From Sphingomonadaceae bacterium (GTDB lineage: Bacteria > Pseudomonadota > Alphaproteobacteria > Sphingomonadales > Sphingomonadaceae), in the NCBI GenBank assembly GCA_024236155.1, contig JACKLA010000001.1, positions 496,001 through 560,000 of the forward strand: DNA of 64,000 bases, given 5' to 3'. This document shows, in pieces, positions 1-8,842 of the stretch (the first letter of the stretch is position 1; each line of letters opens with the position of its first letter). The translations under genes and the position numbers were made by a program. The notes below the pieces were generated by a model. That model saw nothing but the letters and a program-made list of their open reading frames with translations, ran no database searches and was not told where the DNA came from.

Positions 1-231
1 GAACGATTCGATGTCTGCGATTTCGTACTTCTCCTTGGAGAACGACATGCGCTCGGGGCGCATCGCTGCGACATGAAGTTCGAGGTGGTTTTCGATCTCC
101 TTCATGCCCTCGTAGAACGAGAACCCCGCATTCGAGAGCACTCGCGCGTGGTCGCGCATGAAATACTGGAATGCCGTGCTGCCGGTCTTGTGGGTCCCGA
201 TGTGCAGGTGCAGGCGCTTTTTGGAGGTCAT
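1..231 (-). CDS. Sulfotransferase-like protein, N-terminal fragment (runs off the window)
   Basis: The reverse strand reads an open frame from an ATG at 231 to the window edge (77 codons, no stop). Residues 8-19 (HLHIGTHKTGST) resemble the loop that holds the 5'-phosphosulfate of PAPS in sulfotransferases. Such an enzyme would transfer sulfate to a sugar or other acceptor. It is the most distal visible gene of the leftward polysaccharide block, 19 bases after the flippase stop, so sulfation of the exopolysaccharide is the likely job. The catalytic domain is mostly missing, so the family call rests on the N-terminal motif alone. Confidence 0.6.
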   Translation of the reverse strand, partial: MTSKKRLHLHIGTHKTGSTAFQYFMRDHARVLSNAGFSFYEGMKEIENHLELHVAAMRPERMSFSKEKYEIADIESF

Positions 232-250
232 CGTATTTTCATTTCTGAGT

Positions 251-1564
251 TCAACTATGTTTCGGCAGGCCCAACGCGCTGGAATCGAGTCCGGTCTTCT
301 TCCGCGCGACGAGCCACAGCAGGAGATTCCAACTGCAAGTGGCAGCGAAGTTCGCGCTCGCTGCACCGACGATGCCGAAGCGGGGGATCAGGATCAGGCA
401 GAGCACGACGTTCAGCGCCAGCGCTGCCAGCGTCGTGCGCATCACGAGGAATTCGAAGTGATGCATGACGAGTAGAGTGCGGGCCATGCCGATGGCGGCG
501 CTGAAAGTCAGTCCGCTGGCAACGATCAGCGCAGGCAGTGCCGAGACGGCGAAATCCGGGCCGAAGAGGAATGCGAAAACCTGCTCGCCGAATGCCAGCA
601 GGATCAGCGGCAGGGGCAGGGCCGTGGCAAGACCAAGCCGGGCCAGCCAGGTGGCGGTGGCTGCCATCCCGCCAGTATCGGCCTGCTTGCGCATCCGGGC
701 AAAACGCTGCCCGGCAAGCATGTTGAGCGCGACATAACCGAAGCTTGCCAGCATCGCGACCTGCAGCGCAGCACGATAGTGGCCGAGATCGGTCGGCGGA
801 ACGAAATTGCCGAGCAGCAGCATGTCGATATAGCCGTTAAGCTGCACCAGTCCGGCGCTTCCGGCGAGGGCGGCGGCGCTGGCGATCCACGATTTGCGGA
901 TGGCAGGGCCGACGGCAATCGGCGCCACTTTCGGAGCGATTGCGTTGAGGACCAGCTGGCCGAAAATGGCGGCAAGGCAGGCGGCCGCTGTCAGTGCGCC
1001 AAACAGCTTGGGCAAGTCACCGGATGCATCATCCGATCCGATCCACAACCATGCCATGCCGATCCCGGCAAGCAGGAGGAGGGGACGGACCAGCATCTCT
1101 GGAATCTGGGCCGCCGCCGGGCGATCAATGCCGCGTATCGACGCCATGCGCATCGCCGAAACCTGGTCGCACAACAGCGCGAACATCAGCAACCCGATCG
1201 CTAGTGGAGCGACCGGCTGCAACGCACGGGCAACCGGCGCGCCAGAGAGGTAAATCGCCATGAGGCCGATTGCTCCGGCGATGCCAGCTATAGCCAGCGC
1301 CCCGACTGCGCCGGTGCGGGCCATCGCACGCGCTTCGCCATCGACTTGGCCATGGGCCGATACGGTGCGCAGCAGCAAGGTCGCCCAGCCGTTGGAAATC
1401 GGCACCGCCGCAATGGCCATGAGCGCAACGCAATAGGCATAGACCCCGAGTGCATCGGCCCCGAACCAGCGCGCAATGGCAATCGTGACGCAAACCGACA
1501 GCCCCGTCCCCGCCACACGCAGGAGCGCTACCGAAACCCCCTGTTGCATGAGCTTGCGCAACAT
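251..1564 (-). CDS. Polysaccharide flippase (Wzx/MATE-like membrane protein)
   Basis: The 437-residue protein is almost entirely hydrophobic, with about a dozen predicted membrane segments, as in MOP-superfamily lipid-linked oligosaccharide flippases. It would move lipid-linked repeat units across the inner membrane for polymerisation outside. The open frame extends upstream, but the ATG at 1564 overlaps the stop of asnB as ATGA and gives the usual N-terminus (MLRKLMQQG), so I chose that start. The overlap implies translational coupling with the amidotransferase. No substrate can be read from the sequence. Confidence 0.8.
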   Translation of the reverse strand: MLRKLMQQGVSVALLRVAGTGLSVCVTIAIARWFGADALGVYAYCVALMAIAAVPISNGWATLLLRTVSAHGQVDGEARAMARTGAVGALAIAGIAGAIGLMAIYLSGAPVARALQPVAPLAIGLLMFALLCDQVSAMRMASIRGIDRPAAAQIPEMLVRPLLLLAGIGMAWLWIGSDDASGDLPKLFGALTAAACLAAIFGQLVLNAIAPKVAPIAVGPAIRKSWIASAAALAGSAGLVQLNGYIDMLLLGNFVPPTDLGHYRAALQVAMLASFGYVALNMLAGQRFARMRKQADTGGMAATATWLARLGLATALPLPLILLAFGEQVFAFLFGPDFAVSALPALIVASGLTFSAAIGMARTLLVMHHFEFLVMRTTLAALALNVVLCLILIPRFGIVGAASANFAATCSWNLLLWLVARKKTGLDSSALGLPKHS

Positions 1565-3516
1565 CAGCCGACCTGCCTGCCTTGCCACGCCTGGAACATC
1601 AGCACATTCCACAGCAGCGTTTCGTGGTCGCGCTTGCCTGACAGGTGCTCGCTCCAGCGCCTGCGGACCATATCGATATCGAGCAGGCCCGAGCGGCCGA
1701 GCGCATCGCGCGACAATTCGCTTTCGGCCCAGTCGCGCAGGCCGGTGCGCAGCCAGCGTCCGACGGGAATGGCAAACCCAGCCTTGGGCCGATCGACCAG
1801 TGCGCGTGGTACGCGATCATACAGCATTTCGCGCAGCAGGCGCTTGCCGATGCCCGCACCGGCGCGCATTTCTGCAGGCAGGCTCCAGGCAAAACGGAAC
1901 AGGTCGCGTTCGAGATAGGGCGTGCGGGTTTCGAGCGCGACAGCCATCGCTGCCCGGTCGACTTTCACCAGCACATCGTCGGGCATGTAATTGGCTGTGT
2001 CGACCAGCATGGCGCGGTGGGCGAAGTCGAGCGCAGCCGTGCGTGGGTCCTGCCGGTCCGACAGGCGAGACAGCGCAACGTCGCGATTGAGCAATTCCTG
2101 CGGTGCGTCGGCGGTGGCAAGCAGGCGGTCGTGGAATGCGGCTTCGTCCCTCGTCGAGATAGCGCGGGCAAGCTTCTGCACTTTTTCGCTCGCCCGCCCT
2201 GCGGCCAGTTCGCTCGACAGCCTGCCGCCCAACCTGTCGACCAGGCCCGATGGGACGGAAGAAAGCGCACTGCCCAGGACTGCACGCATCGGGGCAGGCA
2301 TCCAGGCAACCCGGCTCCACGCCTTCGGTCCGGTGAAATAGCGATTGTAGCCGCCGAAGATCTCGTCCCCGCCATCGCCCGATAGTGCCACGGTGACATG
2401 CTGTTTCGCCATGCGCGAGACGAGGAAGGTGGGCACCTGGCTCGAATCCGCAAAGGGCTCGTCATGCACGCCGGAGATATGCGGGATCGCATCCTGCACC
2501 TCTGCGGGTGAAAGCACGAGTTCGGTATGATCGGTGCCAAGGTGCTGCGCCACGGCCCTGGCTGCGGGCGATTCGTCAAACCCCGCCACATCCATCCCGA
2601 TCGAGAATGTGCGAACCGGGGCGGAGGCATTCGCCTGCATCAGGGCGACGGTCATCGAACTGTCGATCCCGCCCGAGAGGAATGCACCCAAGGGCACGTC
2701 GGACATCATCCGCCGCGCGGTCGATGCGAGCAGCAGTGCGTCGCCGGCCGCACGCGCTTCTTCAAGCGAGCCCGCAAATATGTCTGACCGTGCCGATAGT
2801 GCGTCGGCAACCGGATCCCACCATGAAGTCGGCTGGGCCAGCCGGTTTGCTTGCATATCGTCGAGCGTGATCGCGACCATATGCGCCGGGGGCAGCTTGG
2901 CGATGCCCTGCCAGATCGACTTTGGTGCCGGGATGTAGGAATATTTGAAAAAATCGCCCAGTGCGTCGAGGTCCATTGCAGGTGCAAACCCGGGCAAGGC
3001 CTCCATCGCTTTCAATTCGGATGCGAACAGCAGGCTGCCATTGGCCATGCCGTAATAGAGCGGCTTTTCGCCGAAGGCATCGCGGATCAGCGTCAGCTGC
3101 CGCTCCTGCCGGTCGAACAACGCGATGGCGAACATACCATCGACCTTGTCGAGCACAGGCTGGATGCCGTCGCGGGCGAAGGCCTCGAGCAGCACCTCGC
3201 TGTCCGAATGGCCGCGCCAGGCAATCGGTCCGTGACGCGCTTCGAGGTCGGCGCGCAGGGCCGGGTAGTTGTAAATTTCACCATTGAACGCCAGCGCCCA
3301 GCGGCCATCATGCGAGAGCATCGGCTGCGCGCCGGCGGGCGACAGGTCGATGATCGAAAGGCGCAGGTGGCCAAGCGCAATCTGCGCCTCCTGGTCGAGC
3401 CAGAAGCCCTCTGCATCGGGGCCGCGATGGGCTATGGCGTGCGACATGGTCTCCAGCGCGCGGCGCGGGTCGGCGCCCACACCGTCAAATCCGAAGAAGC
3501 CTGCCAGACCGCACAT
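1564..3516 (-). CDS. asnB: Asparagine synthase-type glutamine amidotransferase
   Basis: This 650-residue protein has a class II glutaminase domain followed by an ATP-pyrophosphatase domain. The start at 3516 is fixed by biology: the second residue must be the Cys nucleophile (MCGLAGFFGF), although the frame is open 68 codons further upstream. The nucleotide-binding motif SGGIDSS lies at residues 281-287, and NGEIYNY and RGPDAEG are the usual glutaminase motifs. The family makes asparagine, but copies inside exopolysaccharide clusters are thought to amidate sugar acids or precursors. It overlaps the flippase start by 4 bases and lies 10 bases after the sialidase-like gene. Confidence 0.9.
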   Translation of the reverse strand: MCGLAGFFGFDGVGADPRRALETMSHAIAHRGPDAEGFWLDQEAQIALGHLRLSIIDLSPAGAQPMLSHDGRWALAFNGEIYNYPALRADLEARHGPIAWRGHSDSEVLLEAFARDGIQPVLDKVDGMFAIALFDRQERQLTLIRDAFGEKPLYYGMANGSLLFASELKAMEALPGFAPAMDLDALGDFFKYSYIPAPKSIWQGIAKLPPAHMVAITLDDMQANRLAQPTSWWDPVADALSARSDIFAGSLEEARAAGDALLLASTARRMMSDVPLGAFLSGGIDSSMTVALMQANASAPVRTFSIGMDVAGFDESPAARAVAQHLGTDHTELVLSPAEVQDAIPHISGVHDEPFADSSQVPTFLVSRMAKQHVTVALSGDGGDEIFGGYNRYFTGPKAWSRVAWMPAPMRAVLGSALSSVPSGLVDRLGGRLSSELAAGRASEKVQKLARAISTRDEAAFHDRLLATADAPQELLNRDVALSRLSDRQDPRTAALDFAHRAMLVDTANYMPDDVLVKVDRAAMAVALETRTPYLERDLFRFAWSLPAEMRAGAGIGKRLLREMLYDRVPRALVDRPKAGFAIPVGRWLRTGLRDWAESELSRDALGRSGLLDIDMVRRRWSEHLSGKRDHETLLWNVLMFQAWQGRQVG

Positions 3517-3526
3517 TTTTAAAAGA

Positions 3527-4888
3527 TCAGCCCCAGACGAAGTGTTCGCGGCAACCGGCATACCCGGCTGCGCGCCGCAGATAGACCGGCAAGTCGCGAT
3601 TGCACAGGCCTTTGAACAGGCGCGGCAGCAGTGAAAAGCCCGAAGCCTTTTCCAGCCCGTCCGCGTCGGCCGGAGCGGTGCAAACGGCGATATCGCGCTT
3701 GCCATATGCGAAACCGACAAGAAGGCGATCTTCGTCGACTATGGCGTGCGGGTATTGCGGCGAGCGCCAGCCGAGGCCCGAATACTGGTTCTCCGGAGCC
3801 AGCCGATAGAGCGTGTGATAGGATTTCCCGCCATCGTCGCTTACGGCGAGATTGAGCAGGGCGCGATGCACATCGGGTTCGAAATTGCCGACCAGTGCGG
3901 TCCTGCCATCGTCCAGTTCGACCGGCAGGAACTTGCTTGCATCGGAGGGAAAATCGAGCGGGTAGGGATCCTGCCAATGACCATCCTTCACCTCGGTTGC
4001 CCACATGCGGCGATCGGCGGTGTTGTTGTTGCGCAGCAGGACATGCGAACTGCCGCTGTCGTAATCCAGTGTGACCGGTTCGTCGGGCAGGTACAGGCCC
4101 TGCTCACCGCGTTCGGGCTTTGCGGGAACCGGCATCGCCTCGCCGACATTCCACGACATACCGTTATCGTCGCTGATGGCGAGATAGGTCTCCCGATCCT
4201 GGTCGCGGACTGCCATCACCTGCGCCTCGCCGAATTGGCGCGGGGCATAGTTGTTAGCGTAACCGTCAAGCACCCGGCGGTTGAATTGCCACCCTGTCTC
4301 CGGCCCGGTCCATTCGCTTTCGAGGATGGCGATATTGCGTTCAGCCGTGAACTGGGCCGGATCGCGAAATTCCTTCCCATTGCGGAAGAACGTGTCGCCC
4401 GTGTGCGTGGCATACCAAGCGTAGAGCTTGCCATCGCGTTCGACAAAGCCGCGCGCGATGATCCCGTGGCCGGACGCAGGATCGGCAAGCGGGCGAGGTT
4501 CGCTCCAGCTCACACCATCGCTCGACGTGGCAAATTGTACAGCCTGCCCGGGCTGCCCCTCGGCCCCATACCAGTGGCTGAACATAACGAAATATTGCCC
4601 GTCGAAGCGGGTCAGATAGGTATGGTTGCGGTGCGGGGTGCGCCCGTTTGCACCCTTCGGCCCACCTGTCGCGACCTGCGCGCACTGCATGGGCAGGTCG
4701 CTTACCTGCTTTGCGGTCATGCGCGGAATGGCGCGCTCGGGAACACCAAGTTTATCCGTCACCGGCGCGCGCGATGCCGGACCAAGCACGAACCATGCAA
4801 TGCAGGCGACGAGTCCGGCAGCCAGCAAGAGGCCGCCGCGAAACAGCCAGCGCCATGCCGTCCTGAAAAGGGTGCTGCGCGTGCGCAT
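3527..4888 (-). CDS. Membrane-anchored sialidase-like (Asp-box) beta-propeller protein
   Basis: The 453-residue protein starts with a basic stretch and one hydrophobic segment (about residues 13-36), suggesting an N-terminal anchor with the rest in the periplasm or outside. At least three Asp-box motifs are visible (SSDGVSWSE, SDDNGMSWN, SDDGGKSYH), the signature of sialidase-type beta-propellers. It may trim or modify the polysaccharide made by its neighbours, or bind it. I could not identify the full arginine triad of true sialidases, so hydrolase activity is inference. It sits 10 bases from both asnB and the methyltransferase gene, consistent with one operon. Confidence 0.7.
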   Translation of the reverse strand: MRTRSTLFRTAWRWLFRGGLLLAAGLVACIAWFVLGPASRAPVTDKLGVPERAIPRMTAKQVSDLPMQCAQVATGGPKGANGRTPHRNHTYLTRFDGQYFVMFSHWYGAEGQPGQAVQFATSSDGVSWSEPRPLADPASGHGIIARGFVERDGKLYAWYATHTGDTFFRNGKEFRDPAQFTAERNIAILESEWTGPETGWQFNRRVLDGYANNYAPRQFGEAQVMAVRDQDRETYLAISDDNGMSWNVGEAMPVPAKPERGEQGLYLPDEPVTLDYDSGSSHVLLRNNNTADRRMWATEVKDGHWQDPYPLDFPSDASKFLPVELDDGRTALVGNFEPDVHRALLNLAVSDDGGKSYHTLYRLAPENQYSGLGWRSPQYPHAIVDEDRLLVGFAYGKRDIAVCTAPADADGLEKASGFSLLPRLFKGLCNRDLPVYLRRAAGYAGCREHFVWG

Positions 4889-4898
4889 CGGCGCGGGC

Positions 4899-5738
4899 CT
4901 ATTTCCGGAAGCCGACCGCGACCCAGTATGGCATCGTGTCGGAGAATTCCACCTTCTCCAGCCCGCAGCTTTCCATCATCGCCTTGATTTCGTCGCGCGT
5001 GAAGCGCTGCTCCAGCGGGGTGCCGAAACGGTCGCGGCTGTCGGTGCGCATGGTGAGGAAGCTCTTGTCGCGATAATAGGACAGCGGCAGCCGGTCGGGG
5101 TTTGCGCCGAGCTTTTCCGCCAGCGCCGCGCCGCGCGCCAGCGGCCAGTAGATGCCTGCCGCCGCGACATCGCTCGACAGGTTTTTCAGGCCCGAAGGCA
5201 TGCGTGAAATTCCGCCCCTGATCAGTTCGCTGCCCTTCCACAGGGCGCGGAACCATGCCGGACGGTTGTCGAAGCGGTAATAGAGGTAGAGCAGGAAAGG
5301 CGCGCCCGGCTTCAGCAGCCGCGTGCAATCGGCCAGCGCCGCCTGTGTGTCGGGAATGTGATGGAGCACGCCGAGCGAATAGCCGAAATCCTGGCTGGCA
5401 TCTTCCAGCGGCGCTGTATCGGTGGTGGCGTGATGGAACTTCACATTGTCCATTGCCGCCAGATTCCGTTTGGCGACGCCCAGCGCTTCGCCCGCGGCAT
5501 CGATGCAGTTCAGCGTGCCGACACGCGGCGCAACCACGCTGGCCCAGCGGCCCGAGCCGCAGCCCATGTCGAAGCCTTGCGCATCGGGCGGAAGGCTATC
5601 CCACGGGAAAACGCCGAAATAGTCGGTGAAGATCTGCTGTTTTTCTGCATCGGTCAGCCCCGACTGGTCATGGCTGGCCCACTCGTGCCCGAAGGATGCG
5701 ACGGTGCGCGGATCCACGTTTGAACTGGACTGGTTCAC
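4899..5738 (-). CDS. Class I SAM-dependent methyltransferase
   Basis: The 279-residue protein has motif I (GFDMGCGSGRWA), an acidic residue after strand 2 (NCIDAAGEAL) and a post-motif LGVLHHIPD, all typical of class I methyltransferases. The start is a GTG at 5738 that overlaps the upstream glycosyltransferase stop as GTGA and has a G-rich ribosome site (GGGGGA) just upstream; the frame is open further upstream but only inside the glycosyltransferase. It probably methylates a sugar or lipid-linked intermediate of the polysaccharide. The acceptor is unknown. Confidence 0.85.
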   Translation of the reverse strand: MNQSSSNVDPRTVASFGHEWASHDQSGLTDAEKQQIFTDYFGVFPWDSLPPDAQGFDMGCGSGRWASVVAPRVGTLNCIDAAGEALGVAKRNLAAMDNVKFHHATTDTAPLEDASQDFGYSLGVLHHIPDTQAALADCTRLLKPGAPFLLYLYYRFDNRPAWFRALWKGSELIRGGISRMPSGLKNLSSDVAAAGIYWPLARGAALAEKLGANPDRLPLSYYRDKSFLTMRTDSRDRFGTPLEQRFTRDEIKAMMESCGLEKVEFSDTMPYWVAVGFRK

Positions 5739-6847
5739 TTGTTTTCCCCCTGACAAACTTGTGTCAGCATTTCTTCCCACCGGTCTGCGATCGAGTGCAG
5801 CGAATAGTGTTCGACCGAGGCCGGCCCTGCAGCGCCGAGTTGCTCGCGCAAATGTGCTTCCGCCATCAACCGGCGTAGCGCATCGGCGAGGGCGGATACA
5901 CGATCCTCGCCCGGCTCGACCAGCAATCCGTTGACTTCGTTCTCGATCAGCTGGGCTGTGCCAATGCAATCGGCAAAGCCCACCGCCGGGCACCCAGTAG
6001 CAAGCGCTTCGGCGGTCACAAGCCCGAATGATTCATAAAGCGACGGGATCGCGAAAATTGCGGCACGGCGGTATTCAGCCGGGATATCGCGAACATAGCC
6101 GGGCAGGGTAATGCGATCTGCATATCCACTATGCGCAATTTCCGCTTCGATCGCAGGGCGCAAATGCCCGTCGCCAGCAATGCGCAGCTGCCACTCGGGA
6201 AACTCGTCGGCCACTTGTGCAAAAGCGCGGATCAGCGTGGGGTAGTCCTTTTCGGCCATCAGCCGCCCGACCGACAAGATCAGTTTTTCCGGCTGGCGGC
6301 TTGCCGCATCCTGGCTGAGCCGTTCGAAATCGATCGCGTTGGGCAGGGCATGCATCTTTGCCCGCCAGCGTTCGGGCTGGGCCTGCCGGGATGCTTCGGA
6401 AGGTATGGTGATCGCGGCCGAACGGGCGAAGATGGCGTCGCGCAGCAGGCGCTGGACCCGCCGGCCCTCGTAATGCACGCCGTCGGTATGCTCGCTGGCG
6501 ATGAATGGGGTGCGGTCGCCGATCAGCCCGAGTCCGACCGGGACGAAGGTCGAATGCATGAAAGCAATCACCGCGTCGGGCGCCAGCCGCCCGACAAGCT
6601 TGCGAGATAGGGCCATGATGCCAGGGATCTCGCTCGCCCGGGTCGGTTGCGCCGGCTGGCTGTTGGCGAGCGAATGGACCGGAATGCGCTGGTCCAGCGT
6701 GTAGAAAAAAGGCTGGTCCGGCGGGTCGAATGTCGCAACCGACACTTCGTGGCCCCGGTTTGCCAGTTCGTTGACCACGTCGACGAACACGCGCTCCGCA
6801 CCGCCTCCGGCCACCACCAGCCCCTTGATCGCGAACAAGAGCTTCAC
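5735..6847 (-). CDS. Glycosyltransferase family 4 (GT-B)
   Basis: The 370-residue protein has the N-terminal glycine-rich loop GGGAERVF and, near the C-terminus, the EX7E-type donor site in ESFGLVTAEALATGCP, followed by GLLVEPGED. These are standard marks of retaining GT4 glycosyltransferases. It would add a sugar to the lipid-linked repeat unit on the cytoplasmic face. The stop overlaps the methyltransferase start by 4 bases. Donor and acceptor cannot be read from sequence. Confidence 0.88.
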   Translation of the reverse strand: MKLLFAIKGLVVAGGGAERVFVDVVNELANRGHEVSVATFDPPDQPFFYTLDQRIPVHSLANSQPAQPTRASEIPGIMALSRKLVGRLAPDAVIAFMHSTFVPVGLGLIGDRTPFIASEHTDGVHYEGRRVQRLLRDAIFARSAAITIPSEASRQAQPERWRAKMHALPNAIDFERLSQDAASRQPEKLILSVGRLMAEKDYPTLIRAFAQVADEFPEWQLRIAGDGHLRPAIEAEIAHSGYADRITLPGYVRDIPAEYRRAAIFAIPSLYESFGLVTAEALATGCPAVGFADCIGTAQLIENEVNGLLVEPGEDRVSALADALRRLMAEAHLREQLGAAGPASVEHYSLHSIADRWEEMLTQVCQGENK

Positions 6848-6885
6848 GTTTGTCGCCTTAACCCTCGCCCATCGCGATAAGATAT

Positions 6886-8613
6886 CTAAGCGGCAAGCGC
6901 CTTTGGTGGCCTTGAAGCGATGTTGTTGCCTAACACCAGATAATCGACGTCACACCGCTGAAAAGTGCTAATTGCATCTTCGGGAGTGCAGACAATTGGC
7001 TCTTGGATATTAAAAGAAGTGTTCAACAGAACCGGCACGCCAGTTTCGGCCTTGAAATCTTGCAAGAGTTGCCAGTAACGCGGGTTAACCTCACGCTGAA
7101 CAGTCTGTGGACGGGCGGTTCCATCAACATGAACTACCGCTGCAATCCGGTTCCTACGGTCTTCCGGTACTGGGTGAACCGTAACCATGAACGGATCGAA
7201 AAAATCTTCCCCGAATACTTCGACAGCGTCTTCGGCAAGCATAGAAGGTGCGAGCGGACGAAACCATTCACGCAACTTCACCTTGTGGTTCAGCACCTCG
7301 CGCATATCCGCCATGCGCGGATCGCCCACAAAACTACGATTGCCGAGCGCACGTGGCCCCCATTCCATGCGTCCTTGGAACCATGCAATTAGATTTCCAT
7401 CAGCAAGGATTTTTGCAACTTTCTTCGTCAGTTCGTCTTCCGGAACCGTTTCAAACGGCAGTCCAGATTGCTCTAGCGCCTCTAGACAATCCTGATCGCT
7501 GAATCCTGGTCCAAAATAAGCATTGTCCATGGCTTTGCCGCGCGGCAGGCCCAACTTGACGTGAGCTATGAAGAGGGCAGCACCCATAGCACAACCGGAG
7601 TCTCCTGCCGCCGGCTGGACAAAAACTTTCTTGAAGCCAGACTCTCGCACAAGCCGACCGTTCATTACCGAATTGTAAGCGACGCCTCCCGCAAGACAGA
7701 GATTGTCTTCTCCGGTCTCGCTTTTTAGCGTTTGGCATAGTTTGAGCACGATCTCCTCCACCACTTTCTGAGCGCTAGCCGCTAGATCCATGTGGCGTTG
7801 GAGAATCTCTTCGTCGGGCTTGCGCGGTAGGCCGCAAGCTTCCACGAACTCTGCTGAAAATCGATGGCTTTTTGCAAGGTGGTGGTCAAGCACGGAGACG
7901 TTAAACTCAAAATCCCGATCACCCTTCATCGTCAGGACATTGTCCTTAAGAAAATCATAATAGACCGGTTTGCCGTAAGCTGCGAGACCCATAACCTTCC
8001 ATTCATCGCCTTCAAACATATTAAAGCCGAGATAATTGGTTACGGCAGAGTAAAACTGCCCAAGAGAGTGTGGGAGCTTGACATCAGCGATATTACGGAT
8101 TCTCTGATTGTCGATGCCATGCGCAAGAACCGTCGAAGATTCTTCGCCTGCACCATCCAAAGTAAGGATCGCCGCTGATTTAAACGGCGAAACATAGAAT
8201 GCACTCGCGGCATGGCAATCATGATGGGAAATGAAGTGAAACTTGAAATCACTCTCTCCGAAGGTGCCGCGTATATATTTTGGAATGCCAAACATCGACA
8301 TGTATTTGCTGACGCGCGGAAGGCCGCTGTTTACGCGTGCCGCAAACAAACCATCACCTTTCTTGAACAGGCTGCCCAACGCCATTTTTACGCGCGTTTT
8401 CACTAGCCATGGTTTCCAGTACAGGCCAACATGACTCACCTCATTCATGGTGATCCCGGCTTCGCGTAAACAATATTTGACCGCTTCGTTGGGAAAGCCA
8501 ACATGATGTTTCTGTCGGGAGAATCGCTCTTCTTCCGCAGCCGCGATAATCTCGTTGCCCTTCATGAGGACCGCAGCGGCGTCGCCCATCGTTGCCAAAC
8601 CTAGGATGTACAT
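6886..8613 (-). CDS. O-carbamoyltransferase (NodU/TobZ/CmcH family)
   Basis: The 575-residue protein fits the two-domain carbamoyltransferase family: an N-terminal ASKHA-type domain (LGLATMGDAAAVLM, later HHDCHAASAFY and DGAGEESS) and a C-terminal domain with GRMEWGPRALGNRSF and LLNTSFN. It transfers carbamoyl from carbamoyl phosphate to a hydroxyl, here probably on a sugar of the polysaccharide. Base composition differs from the neighbours: bases 7861-7920 contain 29 G/C of 60, against 42 of 60 at 12541-12600. That suggests recent acquisition. It is 38 bases upstream of the glycosyltransferase in the same direction. Confidence 0.9.
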   Translation of the reverse strand: MYILGLATMGDAAAVLMKGNEIIAAAEEERFSRQKHHVGFPNEAVKYCLREAGITMNEVSHVGLYWKPWLVKTRVKMALGSLFKKGDGLFAARVNSGLPRVSKYMSMFGIPKYIRGTFGESDFKFHFISHHDCHAASAFYVSPFKSAAILTLDGAGEESSTVLAHGIDNQRIRNIADVKLPHSLGQFYSAVTNYLGFNMFEGDEWKVMGLAAYGKPVYYDFLKDNVLTMKGDRDFEFNVSVLDHHLAKSHRFSAEFVEACGLPRKPDEEILQRHMDLAASAQKVVEEIVLKLCQTLKSETGEDNLCLAGGVAYNSVMNGRLVRESGFKKVFVQPAAGDSGCAMGAALFIAHVKLGLPRGKAMDNAYFGPGFSDQDCLEALEQSGLPFETVPEDELTKKVAKILADGNLIAWFQGRMEWGPRALGNRSFVGDPRMADMREVLNHKVKLREWFRPLAPSMLAEDAVEVFGEDFFDPFMVTVHPVPEDRRNRIAAVVHVDGTARPQTVQREVNPRYWQLLQDFKAETGVPVLLNTSFNIQEPIVCTPEDAISTFQRCDVDYLVLGNNIASRPPKALAA

Positions 8614-8842
8614 TCAAATGCTCCAAATCGATTGCTATCGGTGATCGCGACCTACAATTCGCTAAAATATCCGTCCACTCGCCGCGGTAGGCCGAAATAT
8701 CAGAACACCGCGAAACCAGCCGATAGCGATCTGTCTTCAGGTGGCATGCTCAAGTCTGGTGACTTTGCAACCGCTTTCGCATAGGGCCTTTAGGGGCTCA
8801 CTCCAGAGCGTTCAAACTTTTTTTGGCTGGGAATGTTCTTCA
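8614..8842. promoter_or_regulatory. Divergent promoter region between the carbamoyltransferase and polymerase genes
   Basis: This 229-base gap separates the leftward carbamoyltransferase block from the rightward polymerase. It must hold promoters for at least the leftward genes. It is richer in A+T than the flanks, but I could not pick out a convincing pair of -35/-10 boxes, operator or small RNA. Confidence 0.35.

Noticed and set aside
3746..4987. 413-codon rightward open frame
   Set aside because: It is antisense to the sialidase-like gene, whose Asp-box motifs and spacing to its neighbours are convincing; high G+C makes long antisense frames common.
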